Origin: Gaiellasilicea sp963811885
GTDB taxonomy: Bacteria; Actinomycetota; Thermoleophilia; Gaiellales; Gaiellaceae
NCBI GenBank assembly: GCA_963811885.1
Contig: CAWETB010000015.1
Location: forward strand, 868,001 to 932,000
Length of the DNA stretch: 64,000 bases
Reading direction: 5' to 3'
In this document: piece after piece, positions 29,283 through 38,500 of the stretch
Numbering within the stretch: position 1 is the stretch's first letter
How the letters are laid out: the number at the start of each line of letters is the position of its first letter
Made by a program: the position numbers and the translations under genes
Notes under the pieces: generated by a model
Databases searched by the model: none
Seen by the model: the letters and a program-made list of their open reading frames with translations, nothing else
What the model was told of the DNA's origin: nothing

Positions 29283-30575
29283 GTGCCCGACCACCCGGTC
29301 CAGCTGACCGTCAGTGACGATCTTCGCCGCTCGCGCCTGACCGTCTTCTTCCGGCTCCTGCTCGCGATCCCGCACTTCGTCTGGCTCTGGCTCTGGTCGA
29401 TCGCCGCCGTGTTCGCCGTCATCGCCGCATGGTTCGCCGGCATCGTCACCGGCCGGGTCCCGACCTCGCTGCACAACTTCCTGGCCGCCTACGTCCGCTA
29501 CGCGACGCATCTGGTGTCGTACGTGTCGCTCGTCGCCAACCCGTATCCGTCCTTCACGGGCACGCCCGGATACCCGCTCGACGTCGAACTGCCCGAGCCA
29601 GAACCCCAGCGCCGCTGGACGATCGCGCTTCGCCTGTTGCTCGCGATTCCCGCCTTGCTGGTGGCCGCGGTTCTCGGTGCGGGGCTGCACGCGGCCGGGG
29701 CGCCGGAGCACTCTGCCGACTCCTCGGGCGATCCGGCCTTCTTCTTTTCAATTGGAGGAGCGCTCGCAGCGATCGCATTCCTGGGGTGGTTCGCGGCGCT
29801 CGCGATCGGCCGGATGCCGCGCGGGCTACGGGAGCTCGGTGCGTACGGGATCGGCTACGGGGCGCAGACCTGGGCCTACTTCCTCCTGCTCACCGAGCGG
29901 TATCCGAGCTCGGATCCCGATGCGATCGGCCCTGTCTGGGAGCTGCCGCCGCATCAGGTGCAGGTCGCCGTCGACGACGACGGCAGGCGCTCACGGCTCA
30001 CCGCCTTCTTCCGGCTTCTCCTCGCCATCCCCCACTTCGTCTGGCTGGCGCTCTGGACGGTTGCCGCCTTCCTGGCGGCGATCGCGAACGGCATCGTCGC
30101 ACTCGTTCGCGGCCGTTCTGCGGAGGTGCTGCACAGATTTCTTGCCGCGTACGTCCGCTACGCCGCACACGTGACGGCGTTCGCGACGCTGGTCGCGAAC
30201 CCGTTCCCGGGCTTCACGGGCGATCCGGGCTATCCGGTCGACATCGCGATCGGCCCGCCCGAGCGGCAGAGCCGTTGGATCACGCTGTTCCGGATCTTCC
30301 TCGTCATCCCGGCGCTGATCGTGTCGAGCGCACTCAGCGGCGTGCTCGTCATCGTCGGCCTGCTGGGCTGGTTCGCCGCGCTCGTGACGGGCCGGATGCC
30401 GGACGGGCTCCGCAACCTCGGGGCGTACGCCGTCCGCTACCTCTCGCAGACGAACGCGTACTGGTTCATCGTCACCGACGACTACCCGCACGCGAGCCCC
30501 GCCCTGCGCCCACCGCCTGAGCCCGAGCCGGCGTACGAGTACGTGCCCCAGCCGCTCGAGCCGGAGGCGATCTGA
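29283..30575 (+). CDS. DUF4389 tandem-duplicated membrane protein
   Basis: 430 residues made of two homologous halves (about 1-215 and 216-410). Each half has RSRLT.FFRLLLAIPHFVW near its start, then a helix, FLAAYVRYA.H, LVANP.P.FTG.PGYP, a second LRLLLAIPALL/FRIFLVIPALI helix, and GRMP.GLR.LGAY with Q..AY. These are DUF4389 features. The C-terminus is a Pro/Glu-rich tail. Function unknown; eight or so membrane segments predicted. Leaderless GTG start 6 nt after TAGACT. Confidence 0.83.
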   Translation: MPDHPVQLTVSDDLRRSRLTVFFRLLLAIPHFVWLWLWSIAAVFAVIAAWFAGIVTGRVPTSLHNFLAAYVRYATHLVSYVSLVANPYPSFTGTPGYPLDVELPEPEPQRRWTIALRLLLAIPALLVAAVLGAGLHAAGAPEHSADSSGDPAFFFSIGGALAAIAFLGWFAALAIGRMPRGLRELGAYGIGYGAQTWAYFLLLTERYPSSDPDAIGPVWELPPHQVQVAVDDDGRRSRLTAFFRLLLAIPHFVWLALWTVAAFLAAIANGIVALVRGRSAEVLHRFLAAYVRYAAHVTAFATLVANPFPGFTGDPGYPVDIAIGPPERQSRWITLFRIFLVIPALIVSSALSGVLVIVGLLGWFAALVTGRMPDGLRNLGAYAVRYLSQTNAYWFIVTDDYPHASPALRPPPEPEPAYEYVPQPLEPEAI

Positions 30576-30589
30576 CGAACCCGCGCGCG

Positions 30590-31775
30590 GTGATGCGAGC
30601 AGTCGCGCTGCTCGTGCTCGCGGGCTTGTGGGTGCTAGCGGCCTGGTGGCTCTGGCAGAGCGTGGTCCCGGGCGACCTCGACCTGGGCCGCGGCTCACTG
30701 GCCGGGATCCCGCCCGACATTCTCGCGCGGGCCGACCGCTACGAGCTCTTCTTCCGGGTCGAGTTCGTCGTCTCGGAGGCCGTCCTCCTCGGCGTGCTCG
30801 TGCTCTACGCCAAGTACGGCATCCGCTTCGCCAAGGAGTCGGCTGCGGGCCGGATCGGCACGGGGATGCTGCTCGGGATGATCGGGCTGGCCCTCGTCTG
30901 GATCTCGCAGGTCCCTTTCCGCCTCGCCGAGGTCTGGTGGGACCGCCGCTACGACCAGACCGACAGCGGCTACATCGAGACGCTCTTCGCGAACTGGTTC
31001 GCGCTCGGCGCAGAGTTTCTGTTCATCTGCTTCGCGCTCGTCGTGGTGATGGCGCTCGCGGGACGGTTCCCGCGCCGCTGGTGGCTCGCCGCCGCACCGT
31101 TCTTCGTCGGGCTCGCCTTCCTCTTCCAGCTTCATCTATCCGTACCTGACGCCGACGGAGCCGCTGCGGCGAGCCGACCTGGTGGCCGCGGGCCGCGAGT
31201 ACGCGGCGAAGCAGGGGATCGACCCGGTGCCGCTCCGCGTCGAGGACGTCACCGACTTCACGAGCGCGCCGAACGCCTACGCCGTCGGCTTCGGCCCGAG
31301 CAAGCGGATCGTCTTCTGGAACACGCTCCTCGACGGCAGCTTCACGGACGCGGAGGTGAAGACGGTGCTCGCGCACGAGCTCGGGCACCACTCGAGCAAC
31401 CACCTCTTCGAGGGCGTCGCCTGGTACGCGCTCTTCGCGCTTCCCGGCGCCTGGCTGATCGCGCGAGTCACGCGCCGCCGCGGCGGCATGGGCAATCCGG
31501 CGGCGGTACCGCTCTCGCTGCTCGTGATCGTCGTGCTCGACCTGCTCTCGCTGCCCGTCTACAACCTGATCTCACGGCACATGGAGGCCGAGGCGGACTG
31601 GAAGGCGCTCGAGACGACCCACAACCCCGCGGCCGCGAAGAGCCTCTTCCGCGAGTTCACGATCCAGTCGCTCAACGACCCGGATCCGCCGACGTGGTCG
31701 TACCTCCTCTTCGACAGCCATCCGTCGATCGAGCAGCGGATCGCGATGGCGCAGGCCTGGGCGGCCCGCCGCTAG
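30590..31775 (+). CDS. M48-family membrane metalloprotease
   Basis: About 390 residues, Ste24/HtpX-like. Several N-terminal membrane helices, then zinc motif VLAHELGHHSSNH (HExxH) and third-ligand region HMEAEADWKALE, followed by DSHPSIEQRIAMA typical of M48. One single-base insertion near 31133 joins LAFLFQ to FIYPYLTPTEPL. Start is GTG 30590 or ATG 30593, 14 bp after the DUF4389 gene. The stop shares CTAG with the converging ETF-QO gene. Confidence 0.9.
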
Positions 31776-33484
31776 GTCAGCGTGTACTCCGGGCCGGAGC
31801 CGCCCTCGGGCGGGGTGAGCCGGCCGCCCTTCGCGGAGATCGCGCCGCACTGGACGCAGTTGGACGGGTTCACCTCGACGTGGACGAGCCCGTCGCCCGC
31901 CTCGCCGCCGAGCTCGTACACGTGTGCCGGGCACATGTTCACCCAGGCCTCGGCGAGGTCCTTGGGGACGTTGCGCTGGACCCTGATGTGGCTGGGCTGG
32001 TCGTCGCGCGTCCGGTTGCCGGAGAGGAAGACGGAGGAGAGCTTGTCGAAGGTGAGCTTCCCGTCGGGCTTCGGATAGCGCGCGGCCCGGCCGGTGCGAA
32101 TCAGCGAGTGCGCGGCGTTCGCCTCGCTGTGGAGATCCCACGGCGGCAGCTTCCCCTTCGTCACCGTCATCGCCGATCGCCCGCGCACCGCCGACGAAGA
32201 AGCCCTTGTCGAACGCCTGGCGCATGTTGCGCACCTCGTGCAGGTCCTTGACGACGTAGCTCGAGCGCAGCTCGTCGTCGTAGGAGTCGAAGACGCCGTG
32301 GCGCGTCGGCGACTCGCCGCGCTGGAGTGACCGGAAGGCGGCCTCGGCGGCCATGATCCCGGACTCGATCGCGTAGTGGATGCCCTTCAGCGTCGGCACG
32401 TTGACGAGCCCGGCGCCCTCGCCGGCGAGCAACAGCCCCGGCGCGTGGAAGCGCTTCGGCAAGCGCGTGGTAGCCGCCCTCGGTGATCGTCTTCGCTCCC
32501 CAGGCGACGCGCTCGCCGCCGGCGAGGATCTTGCGGAGGAGCTTGTGCGTCTTCAGCTCCTGGAGGACGTCGTGGACCGAGAACTCGACATCACGCGCCT
32601 CGAGCCCGGCGACGAGCCCGAGCGAGACCATGTCGTCGCCCATCGGGTAGATGAACGAGCCGCCGAACTCGCCGTACTTGGCGCGCTTGCGCAGCGGCCA
32701 GCCCATCGTGTGGACGATGCGGCCGAGCGGCGTCGCGACCTTCCAGATCTCCTTCACGCCGAGCGCCCAGATCTGCGGCTGCTCGCCCGCGAGCCCGAAG
32801 CGGTCGATGCGCGGCCGTGGTCAGGTGGCCCTGCGTGCCCTCCGCGAGGATCGTCACCTTCGCGGCGATGTCCGACCCGGGCTCGTAGGCGCCGACCGGC
32901 TTGCCGTCTCGTCCGAGTCCCTTGTCGCCCGTGCGGATCCCGTGTACGCGCCCGTCGGCGACGAGGAGCTTCTGCGCATCGGTCTCCGGCAGCACCGCCG
33001 CTCCGAGCGCCTCGGCCTGCTCGGCGAGGAAGCGCCCGAGCTGCGAGACGGAGACGATGTAGTTGCCGTGGTTGCGCATCGTCGGCGGCGCCGGGATCCG
33101 AAGCGCCGTCCCCTGCGTGAGCAGGTAGACGGCCTCGCCGGGCACCACGCCGTAGTTCGGCACGTCCTCGATCGTCAGCCGATCGCGGAAGAGACGGCGC
33201 AGCGCACGCGGGTTGACGACCGCGCCGGAGAGGAGATGCGAGCCGGGCGCCTTGCCCTTCTCGACGACCGCGACGGGTACCTCACCGAGGCGCTCGGCGA
33301 TCTCGGGCGACTCCTCCAGCAGCTGCCCGAGACGGATCGCACAGGCAAGCCCGGCAGGCCCCGCGCCGACGATCAGGACTCCGACCTCGATCCGCTCCGC
33401 CGCCGGATCGGTCGGCGGCGCGATCACCTCGGACGGCGAGAACGGCGGCGGGTAGTCCGCCGGGCGGACTCCGCCCTTGCTCAT
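31772..33484 (-). CDS. Electron-transfer flavoprotein:quinone oxidoreductase
   Basis: About 570 residues, passing electrons from ETF to the quinone pool. FAD site VGVLIVGAGPAGLACAIRLG, GSHLLSGAVVNPRAL, the quinone/FAD blocks TMGWPLRKRAKYGEFGGSF and GEGAGLVNVPTLKGIHYAI, and a C-terminal ferredoxin-like domain. Three single-base insertions (near 32815, 32463, 32168) split it. In the Fe-S domain I see NMCPAHVYEL and NPSNCVQCGAISAKGG: the expected fourth ligand Cys is Ile (codon ATC). ATG overlaps the etfA stop. Confidence 0.92.
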
Positions 33485-34440
33485 CCTCTGCGGGCCTGGA
33501 CGAGCTCGGTCAGCTTCGGCACGATCGTGTGCAGGTCGCCGACGACGCCGAGGTCGGCGAACTCGAAGATCGGTGCGTTCGGGTCCTTGTTGATCGCGAC
33601 GATCGTCTTCGAGCTCTGCATCCCGACCTTGTGCTGGATCGCGCCGGAGATGCCACAGGCGATGTAGAGCGTCGGCGAGACGGACTTGCCGGTCTGGCCG
33701 ACCTGGGCCGAGTACGGGTACCAGCCCGCGTCGACGACGGCGCGGGTCGCGGCCACCGCTCCGCCGAGCGCCTTCGCGAGGCCTTCGACGAGCGCGAACT
33801 TCTCCGGCTCGCCGAGACCGCGACCGCCGGCGACGATCACGTTCGCGTCCTCGATCGACGGGCCGCTCTCCTCGGCGTGCGCCTGCTCGACCATCTCGGC
33901 CGCGAGCGAGTGCTCGCGCAGCTGCGGCTCGAAGGTCTCGACCGTCCCCGCCGCCGCCTGCTCGACCGGGTCGAGCGAGCCGGCGCGGAAGAGGCCGATC
34001 CGCGGCGTCGTCTTCCAGCCCACGTCGACGACGACGGAGTCGCCGAGCGCGGACTGCTTGCCGACGAGAGTGCCGCCGTCGTCGACGAGGTCGGTCAGCT
34101 GCCAGTTCAGCCCTGCCTCGAGCCGGGCCGCCAGCCCCGCGGCGATGTCGGCCGCGAGGATCGACTGGCCGAAGAGCACGGTCTCGATCCCCTTCTCCTC
34201 GACGAGCTGCGCGATCGCGTCGACGCGCGGCTGCGGCAGCGGCGCCTCGAGCTTCGCGTCGTCGGCGAGGTACACCGTCGCGGCGCCGTGCGCGGCGGCC
34301 TGCTCCGCCAACCCGTCCAGACCGGAGCCGACGATCACGCCGGCGACGTCCCCGCCGAGGCTCGCGGCCTTCGAGAGCACCGCGAGCGAGCCCTTCTGCA
34401 GCTCGCCGTTGTGGTGCTCGAGGAAGACGAGGGTGCTCAT
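33481..34440 (-). CDS. etfA: Electron transfer flavoprotein alpha subunit
   Basis: 319 residues, intact. C-terminal FAD-binding block VGQTGKSVSPTLYIACGISG followed by AIQHKVGMQSSKTIVAINKD. N-terminal STLVFLEHHNGELQKGSLAV. Sits between etfB (2 bp upstream) and the quinone oxidoreductase gene (4-base overlap), forming a complete ETF module for acyl-CoA dehydrogenases. Confidence 0.96.
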   Translation of the reverse strand: MSTLVFLEHHNGELQKGSLAVLSKAASLGGDVAGVIVGSGLDGLAEQAAAHGAATVYLADDAKLEAPLPQPRVDAIAQLVEEKGIETVLFGQSILAADIAAGLAARLEAGLNWQLTDLVDDGGTLVGKQSALGDSVVVDVGWKTTPRIGLFRAGSLDPVEQAAAGTVETFEPQLREHSLAAEMVEQAHAEESGPSIEDANVIVAGGRGLGEPEKFALVEGLAKALGGAVAATRAVVDAGWYPYSAQVGQTGKSVSPTLYIACGISGAIQHKVGMQSSKTIVAINKDPNAPIFEFADLGVVGDLHTIVPKLTELVQARRG

Positions 34441-34442
34441 GC

Positions 34443-35222
34443 TCAGATCAGCCGCTTCTCGGTCAGGAAGGCGACGATCTGCTCGGCCGCGTTGCCGTCG
34501 TCCTCGATCTTGCGCGTGTCGCCGCGCGGCGGCGGGTCGGAGAGCGCGAGCACTTCCGTGCGCGAGCCCGACTCGCCGGCGCTGCCGCCGTCGACGCCGA
34601 GGTCGGCGAGCGAGAGCGTCTCCTGCGGCTTCGACTTCGCGCCCATGATCCCCTTGAGCGACGGGTAGCGAGGCTCGTTGATCGAGTCCGCGACGGCGAC
34701 GACCGCGGGGAGCGGCGCGCGGATGACGTCGTAGCCGAACTCGGTCTGCCGCTTGCCGGTGAGCGAGCCGCCCTCGAGCGTCAGCTCGGCGACCTGGGAG
34801 ATCACCGGACGCTGCAGCCGCTCCGCAATCGCAGCCCAGAGGACGGCGCCGTCGGAGTCGGAGGACTGCTGGCCGAAGAGGACGAGGTCGGGCTGCTCGC
34901 GCTCGAGCGCCTTGGCGAGCGTGAGGCTCGTGGCGACGAGATCGGAGCCGGCGGCACCATCGTCGGCGACGAGCACGGCGCGGTCGGCGCCCATCGCGAG
35001 CGCCTTGCGCAGCGAGTTGAGCGCGCGCTCGGGTCCCATCGAGACGACGACGACCTCGCCTGCGCCGGTCGCGTCCTTCAGCCGCAGTGCCTCCTCGACG
35101 GCGTTCGCGTCGAAGGCGTTCAGCGCGCCTTCGCCGGAGCGGTCGAGGCGCTTGGTCCCGGCGTCGATCCGCTTGTGCGCGGTCGCGTCCGGAACCTCCT
35201 TCACGCAGACGGCGATCTTCAT
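34443..35222 (-). CDS. etfB: Electron transfer flavoprotein beta subunit
   Basis: 259 residues, intact. MKIAVCVKEVPDATAHKRID start; AMP-binding region FGQQSSDSDGAVLWAAIAER and LTGKRQTEFGYDVI; signature VAVADSINEPRYPSLKGIM. ATG 35222 follows TAGAGT (35235-35230) by 7 nt, a leaderless promoter pattern. A longer upstream reading in the same frame has no family support. Confidence 0.96.
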   Translation of the reverse strand: MKIAVCVKEVPDATAHKRIDAGTKRLDRSGEGALNAFDANAVEEALRLKDATGAGEVVVVSMGPERALNSLRKALAMGADRAVLVADDGAAGSDLVATSLTLAKALEREQPDLVLFGQQSSDSDGAVLWAAIAERLQRPVISQVAELTLEGGSLTGKRQTEFGYDVIRAPLPAVVAVADSINEPRYPSLKGIMGAKSKPQETLSLADLGVDGGSAGESGSRTEVLALSDPPPRGDTRKIEDDGNAAEQIVAFLTEKRLI

Positions 35223-35349
35223 CGCGCGGACTCTAGCGATGCGCCGCGGACCGCTCCCAAGGGAGGCGTCGGAGCTTTTACCCCTTTCGGGGAGGAATCT
35301 TCCGCGGGCTCTGGTAGGGTCCCGCCCTTCGCGCGCGAACCGGTACTCG

Positions 35350-36243
35350 ATGACCCCCGTCCGGACGACAGCACGAGGCTTGCTCCTCACCGTGATCGCC
35401 CTCCTGCTCGGCGCAGGGGCGGCGGCCGCATCGACGTCGGCGCCGGTGCCGCGGCTCGTCTTCCCGATCCTCGGCGCCGCCACCTACACCGACGACTTCG
35501 GCGACCCGCGCGGCCAGGGCGCGCACGAGGGCAACGACATGCTCGCGCCGCGGCGCGCGCTCGCCCTCGCCGCCGAGGCGGGCACCGTCAAGTTCCACAC
35601 GACCTCGTCGCGGGCCGGCTGCATGCTCTACCTCGAGGGCAAGAGCGGCACCGAGTACCTCTACATCCACCTCAACAACGACCTCACCGACACGAACGAC
35701 AACCAGGGCACGTGCGTCCCGGGCGTCGCCTACGCGAAGGGGTTGAAGAGCGGCGCCAAGGTCGCGGCCGGCGAGGTGATCGCCTACGTCGGCGACTCGG
35801 GCGATGCGAACGGAATCCATCCGCACCTCCACTTCGAGGTCCACCCGAACGGCGGCGCGGCGACGAGCCCGTTCCCGTACCTGAACAAGGCGCGGCACCT
35901 GCTCTTCGCGGCGGAGGCCGGCACGACCTTCACGCTCGCGCTCACCGGCAAGGTGGCGAACGCCGCCGGCGAGGACCTGCAGGTCACGGTCGACCAGGTC
36001 CGCCAGTGGCCCGGCGGCCGCAAGGTCAAGCAGGCCGGCCAGAAGGTGCCGATCACGGTCCCGGAGACGGCGACGATCGAGGGCGTCGTCGCCCCCGCCG
36101 CGCTGGCGGACTACCCGGCGCTCGAGCTGCTGACGAAGGGCCTGCCCGTCACCGTGTGGACGTCGCCCGCCAAGGTGACTCCCGCTGCGCTCTTCGGCGC
36201 CAAGGGCGCGCTCGCCGCGTCCCGGGTCGTCGTCAAGCCGTGA
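35350..36243 (+). CDS. Secreted M23 (LytM-type) peptidase
   Basis: 297 residues. Signal peptide (RGLLLTVIALLLGAGAAAAS), then the M23 domain: first zinc ligands HEGNDMLAP (HxxxD), later HPHLHFEVHPNG (HxH), giving a complete active site. A C-terminal beta-rich region of about 100 residues follows. Predicted to cut peptidoglycan cross-bridges outside the membrane. Overlaps the converging DUF3037 gene by 11 bp. Divergent from etfB across 127 bp. Confidence 0.9.
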   Translation: MTPVRTTARGLLLTVIALLLGAGAAAASTSAPVPRLVFPILGAATYTDDFGDPRGQGAHEGNDMLAPRRALALAAEAGTVKFHTTSSRAGCMLYLEGKSGTEYLYIHLNNDLTDTNDNQGTCVPGVAYAKGLKSGAKVAAGEVIAYVGDSGDANGIHPHLHFEVHPNGGAATSPFPYLNKARHLLFAAEAGTTFTLALTGKVANAAGEDLQVTVDQVRQWPGGRKVKQAGQKVPITVPETATIEGVVAPAALADYPALELLTKGLPVTVWTSPAKVTPAALFGAKGALAASRVVVKP

Positions 36244-36618
36244 CGAGCGACTCGTAGAGCTTCTTCAGCTCGGCGGCGGGATCGGCGCAGAGGCCGGTGT
36301 GCACCGCCGACGGCTGGATGATCGTGCTCGACGGAGCGACCAGCCAGTGGAAGCGCGCAGTCGTGTCGAGCTGCGCGATCGGCCCGGCTGTGCCTTCGCC
36401 GGCGGCGACTCGCTCGAGGGCGCCCAGTTGCGCCCGCACCGTGGCCGAGGTCGAGCTCGCGGCCAGAGCGCCGCGGCACGCCGTTCGTCGAGCCCGGTGC
36501 GCGCGGCCAGATAGTCGAGCGGCCTCGAGAAGACGACGACGCCGACGTTGATCCGCTCGCCGCGCTCGACGCGCGGCACGAGTCGGTAGACGGCATACGA
36601 GAACGGGCTAGGCGGCAC
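36233..36618 (-). CDS. DUF3037 family protein
   Basis: About 127 residues; starts VPPSPFSYAVYRLVPRVERG and contains ERINVGVVVFSRPLDYLAAR, the DUF3037 hallmark. Indels near 36470-36480 shift the frame before VRAQLGALERVA; it ends LKKLYESLVTA. GTG 36618 overlaps the stop of the HipA-like gene. DUF3037 genes typically sit next to HipA-like kinase genes, as here. Function unknown. Confidence 0.78.
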
Positions 36619-37360
36619 GAGCTCGCTCCGCTTCCGCGACGAACGCCCGCGGCGACTCGACCCGCCGCCCAGGTACTCGACGTACAGGTCGCGGCTTTCG
36701 CCGCCGAGCCACTCCTCGGGGACGGCAGCGGCGACGTCCCGCAGCAGCTCCTCGGTGACCTGTGGCGCGAGCTCGGCATCCGCGTCCACGATCGAGCCGG
36801 CGAACGGCAGCAGGACGTGCTCGGCGATCGCCTCGAACGGGCGCACGCTCGTGCCCGGGCACCGGCTCGCCGTGGTGGAAGTAGAGCGCAGCGCCGTGGT
36901 CGATCAGCCAGAGGCGGTCATGCCATAGGAGCATGTTCGTGTTCTTCGCGGTCCGGTCGACGTTCGTCACGAGCGCGTCCAGCCAGACGATCGCTGCCGC
37001 CTGCTCGGGCGCCGGCGCCGGCTCGGCCGCAGGATTGAACGGCAGCGCACCTGGGAGGTAGTCGACACCGAGGTTGAGCCCGCCGCTCGCGCGGAGCAGG
37101 TCCTGGATCTCCGCATCCGGCTCCGCGACCGCCAGCGCGGGGTCGAGCCGAACGAGCGCGAGCTCTGGGACGCGGAAGCCGAGCGCGCGCGCGAGCTCAC
37201 CGGCGACGACCTCGGCGACGAGCGCCTTCGGCCCCTGGCCCGCGCCGCGGAACTTGAGCACGTAGAGGCCGTCGTCGCTCGCCTCGACGAGCGCGGGCAG
37301 CGAGCCGCCCTCACGCAGCGGCGTGACGTAGCGCGTCGCGTCGATCGCCCGGAGCTGCAC
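36608..37360 (-). CDS. HipA-like kinase domain protein
   Basis: About 250 residues. LREGGSLPALVEASDDGLYV and KFRGAGQGPKALVAEVVAGE form the N-lobe; LDALVTNVDRTAKNTNMLLW and LWLIDHGAALYFH are the catalytic loop (D..N.D..) and metal-binding (DHG in place of DFG) segments of HipA-type kinases. One indel near 36855 joins GEPVPG to SVRPFEAIAEHVLLPF. It is the short HipA family without a HipB partner; paired with DUF3037. Substrate unknown. Confidence 0.8.
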   Translation of the reverse strand: MQLRAIDATRYVTPLREGGSLPALVEASDDGLYVLKFRGAGQGPKALVAEVVAGELARALGFRVPELALVRLDPALAVAEPDAEIQDLLRASGGLNLGVDYLPGALPFNPAAEPAPAPEQAAAIVWLDALVTNVDRTAKNTNMLLWHDRLWLIDHGAALYFHHGEPVPGHERAPVRGDRRARPAAVRRLDRGRGCRARATGHRGAAAGRRRCRPRGVARRRKPRPVRRVPGRRVESPRAFVAEAERARAA

Positions 37361-37366
37361 CGGAGG

Positions 37367-37763
37367 CTAGGCGGGGATCTTCGCGCGTCAGGAAGTCGAC
37401 GATCTCGCTCGTCGGCGCGCCGGGGGTGAAGACGGCGGCGACGCCCTTGCCCTTGAGCTCTTCGGCGTCCTCGTTCGGGATCGTCCCGCCGACGAGGACG
37501 AGCACGTCGTCGACGCCGTTCTCCTTCAGCCCGTCGAGGATCCGCGGCACGAGCGTCATGTGCGCGCCGGAGAGAATCGAGATGCCGACGGCGTCCGCGT
37601 CCTCCTGGATCGCGGTCTCCACGATCTGCTCCGGAGTCTGGTGCAGACCGGTGTAGATGACCTCCATTCCGGCGTCCCGGAGGGCCCTCGCGATGATCTT
37701 CGCACCCCGGTCGTGACCGTCCAGGCCGGGCTTCGCGATCACCACTCTGATCTTCCTGGCCAT
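37367..37763 (-). CDS. Methylmalonyl-CoA mutase, B12-binding subunit
   Basis: About 130 residues: only the cobalamin domain. KPGLDGHDRGAKIIARAL carries the DxHxxG base-off motif; SILSGAHMTLVPRILDGL and LVGGTIPNEDAEELK complete the site. A single extra base near 37380 changes the end to DFLTRKIPA with TAG at 37367; without correction the frame runs on to 37311. The matching catalytic subunit is encoded at 39924-41592. ATG 37763 follows TATACT (37779-37774) by 10 nt. Confidence 0.9.
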
Positions 37764-37773
37764 GGCGTCGGCA

Positions 37774-37780
37774 GTATACG
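37774..37780. promoter_or_regulatory. Shared divergent -10 region (B12 subunit / MBL hydrolase)
   Basis: AGTATACG includes the palindrome GTATAC; it reads TATACT on the minus strand and AGTATA/TATACG on the plus strand. It lies within the 20 bp that separate the start codons 37763 and 37784. The plus-strand spacing to GTG is short, so the plus assignment is weaker. Confidence 0.4.
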
Positions 37781-37783
37781 GCG

Positions 37784-38500
37784 GTGCGTCTCACGGTCAT
37801 CGGCTGCTCGCCCGCCTGGCCCAACCCCGGCGGGGCCTGTTCCGGATACCTCGTCGAGGGCCGTTTGCTGCTCGACTGCGGCCCCGGCGTGCTCGCGAAA
37901 TTGCGCCAGCGGCAGCCCTGGCCGACGGTCGAGGCGATCGCGATCACGCATCTCCACCTCGACCACTGGGGCGATCTCGTCCCGTGGGTCTGGGGCGGCC
38001 TCTTCGGTCCCGGCGAGTCGCTGCCGAAGCCGAAGCTGTGGCTGCCGCCGGGCGCGAGGGAGCAGCTCCGGCCGGTCCTGTCGGTGCTCGGAAGCGAGGA
38101 CATGTTCGACCGTGCCTTCGAGGTGTCCGAGTACGAGGCCCGCGTGCCGTTCACCGCGGCGGCCGGCCTCGAGGTGACCGCCATCCCGGTCGACCACTAC
38201 GCGATCCAGGCCTTCGGCTTCCGCGTCAAGGGCGACCGCGTCCTCGCGTACTCCGGCGACAGCGGGCCGTCGGACGCGCTCGCGGAGATCGCGCGCGACG
38301 CCGACCTGCTCCTCTCCGAGGCGACGCTCGAGAACGGCGGCTACGACGGGCCTGATCGCGGCCACCTTTCGCCCGAGGAGGTCTCGGAGGCGGCGGCGGA
38401 CGCCCGCGCGCTCCGGGTCGTGCTCACTCACCGGCCGTTCGAGCGGGACGCGCCGCCCGGCGTCGAGCTCGCCTACGACGGGCTCGAGCTCGAGTTCTAG
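37784..38500 (+). CDS. MBL-fold metallo-hydrolase (RNase Z-like)
   Basis: 238 residues, intact. Metal motif ITHLHLDHWGDL (HxHxDH), later AYSGDSGPSDAL and the terminal VLTHRPFE. The short compact form resembles MBL hydrolases annotated as ribonuclease Z-like; real substrate unknown. GTG start; stop shares CTAG with the converging gene at 38497. Confidence 0.85.
   Translation: MRLTVIGCSPAWPNPGGACSGYLVEGRLLLDCGPGVLAKLRQRQPWPTVEAIAITHLHLDHWGDLVPWVWGGLFGPGESLPKPKLWLPPGAREQLRPVLSVLGSEDMFDRAFEVSEYEARVPFTAAAGLEVTAIPVDHYAIQAFGFRVKGDRVLAYSGDSGPSDALAEIARDADLLLSEATLENGGYDGPDRGHLSPEEVSEAAADARALRVVLTHRPFERDAPPGVELAYDGLELEF

Noticed and set aside
35223..35349. c-di-AMP (ydaO-type) riboswitch before the M23 peptidase
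   Set aside because: Such switches often precede wall peptidases, but this gap is only 127 bp, holds a small CCCC-TTTC-GGGG hairpin and lacks a recognisable ydaO core.
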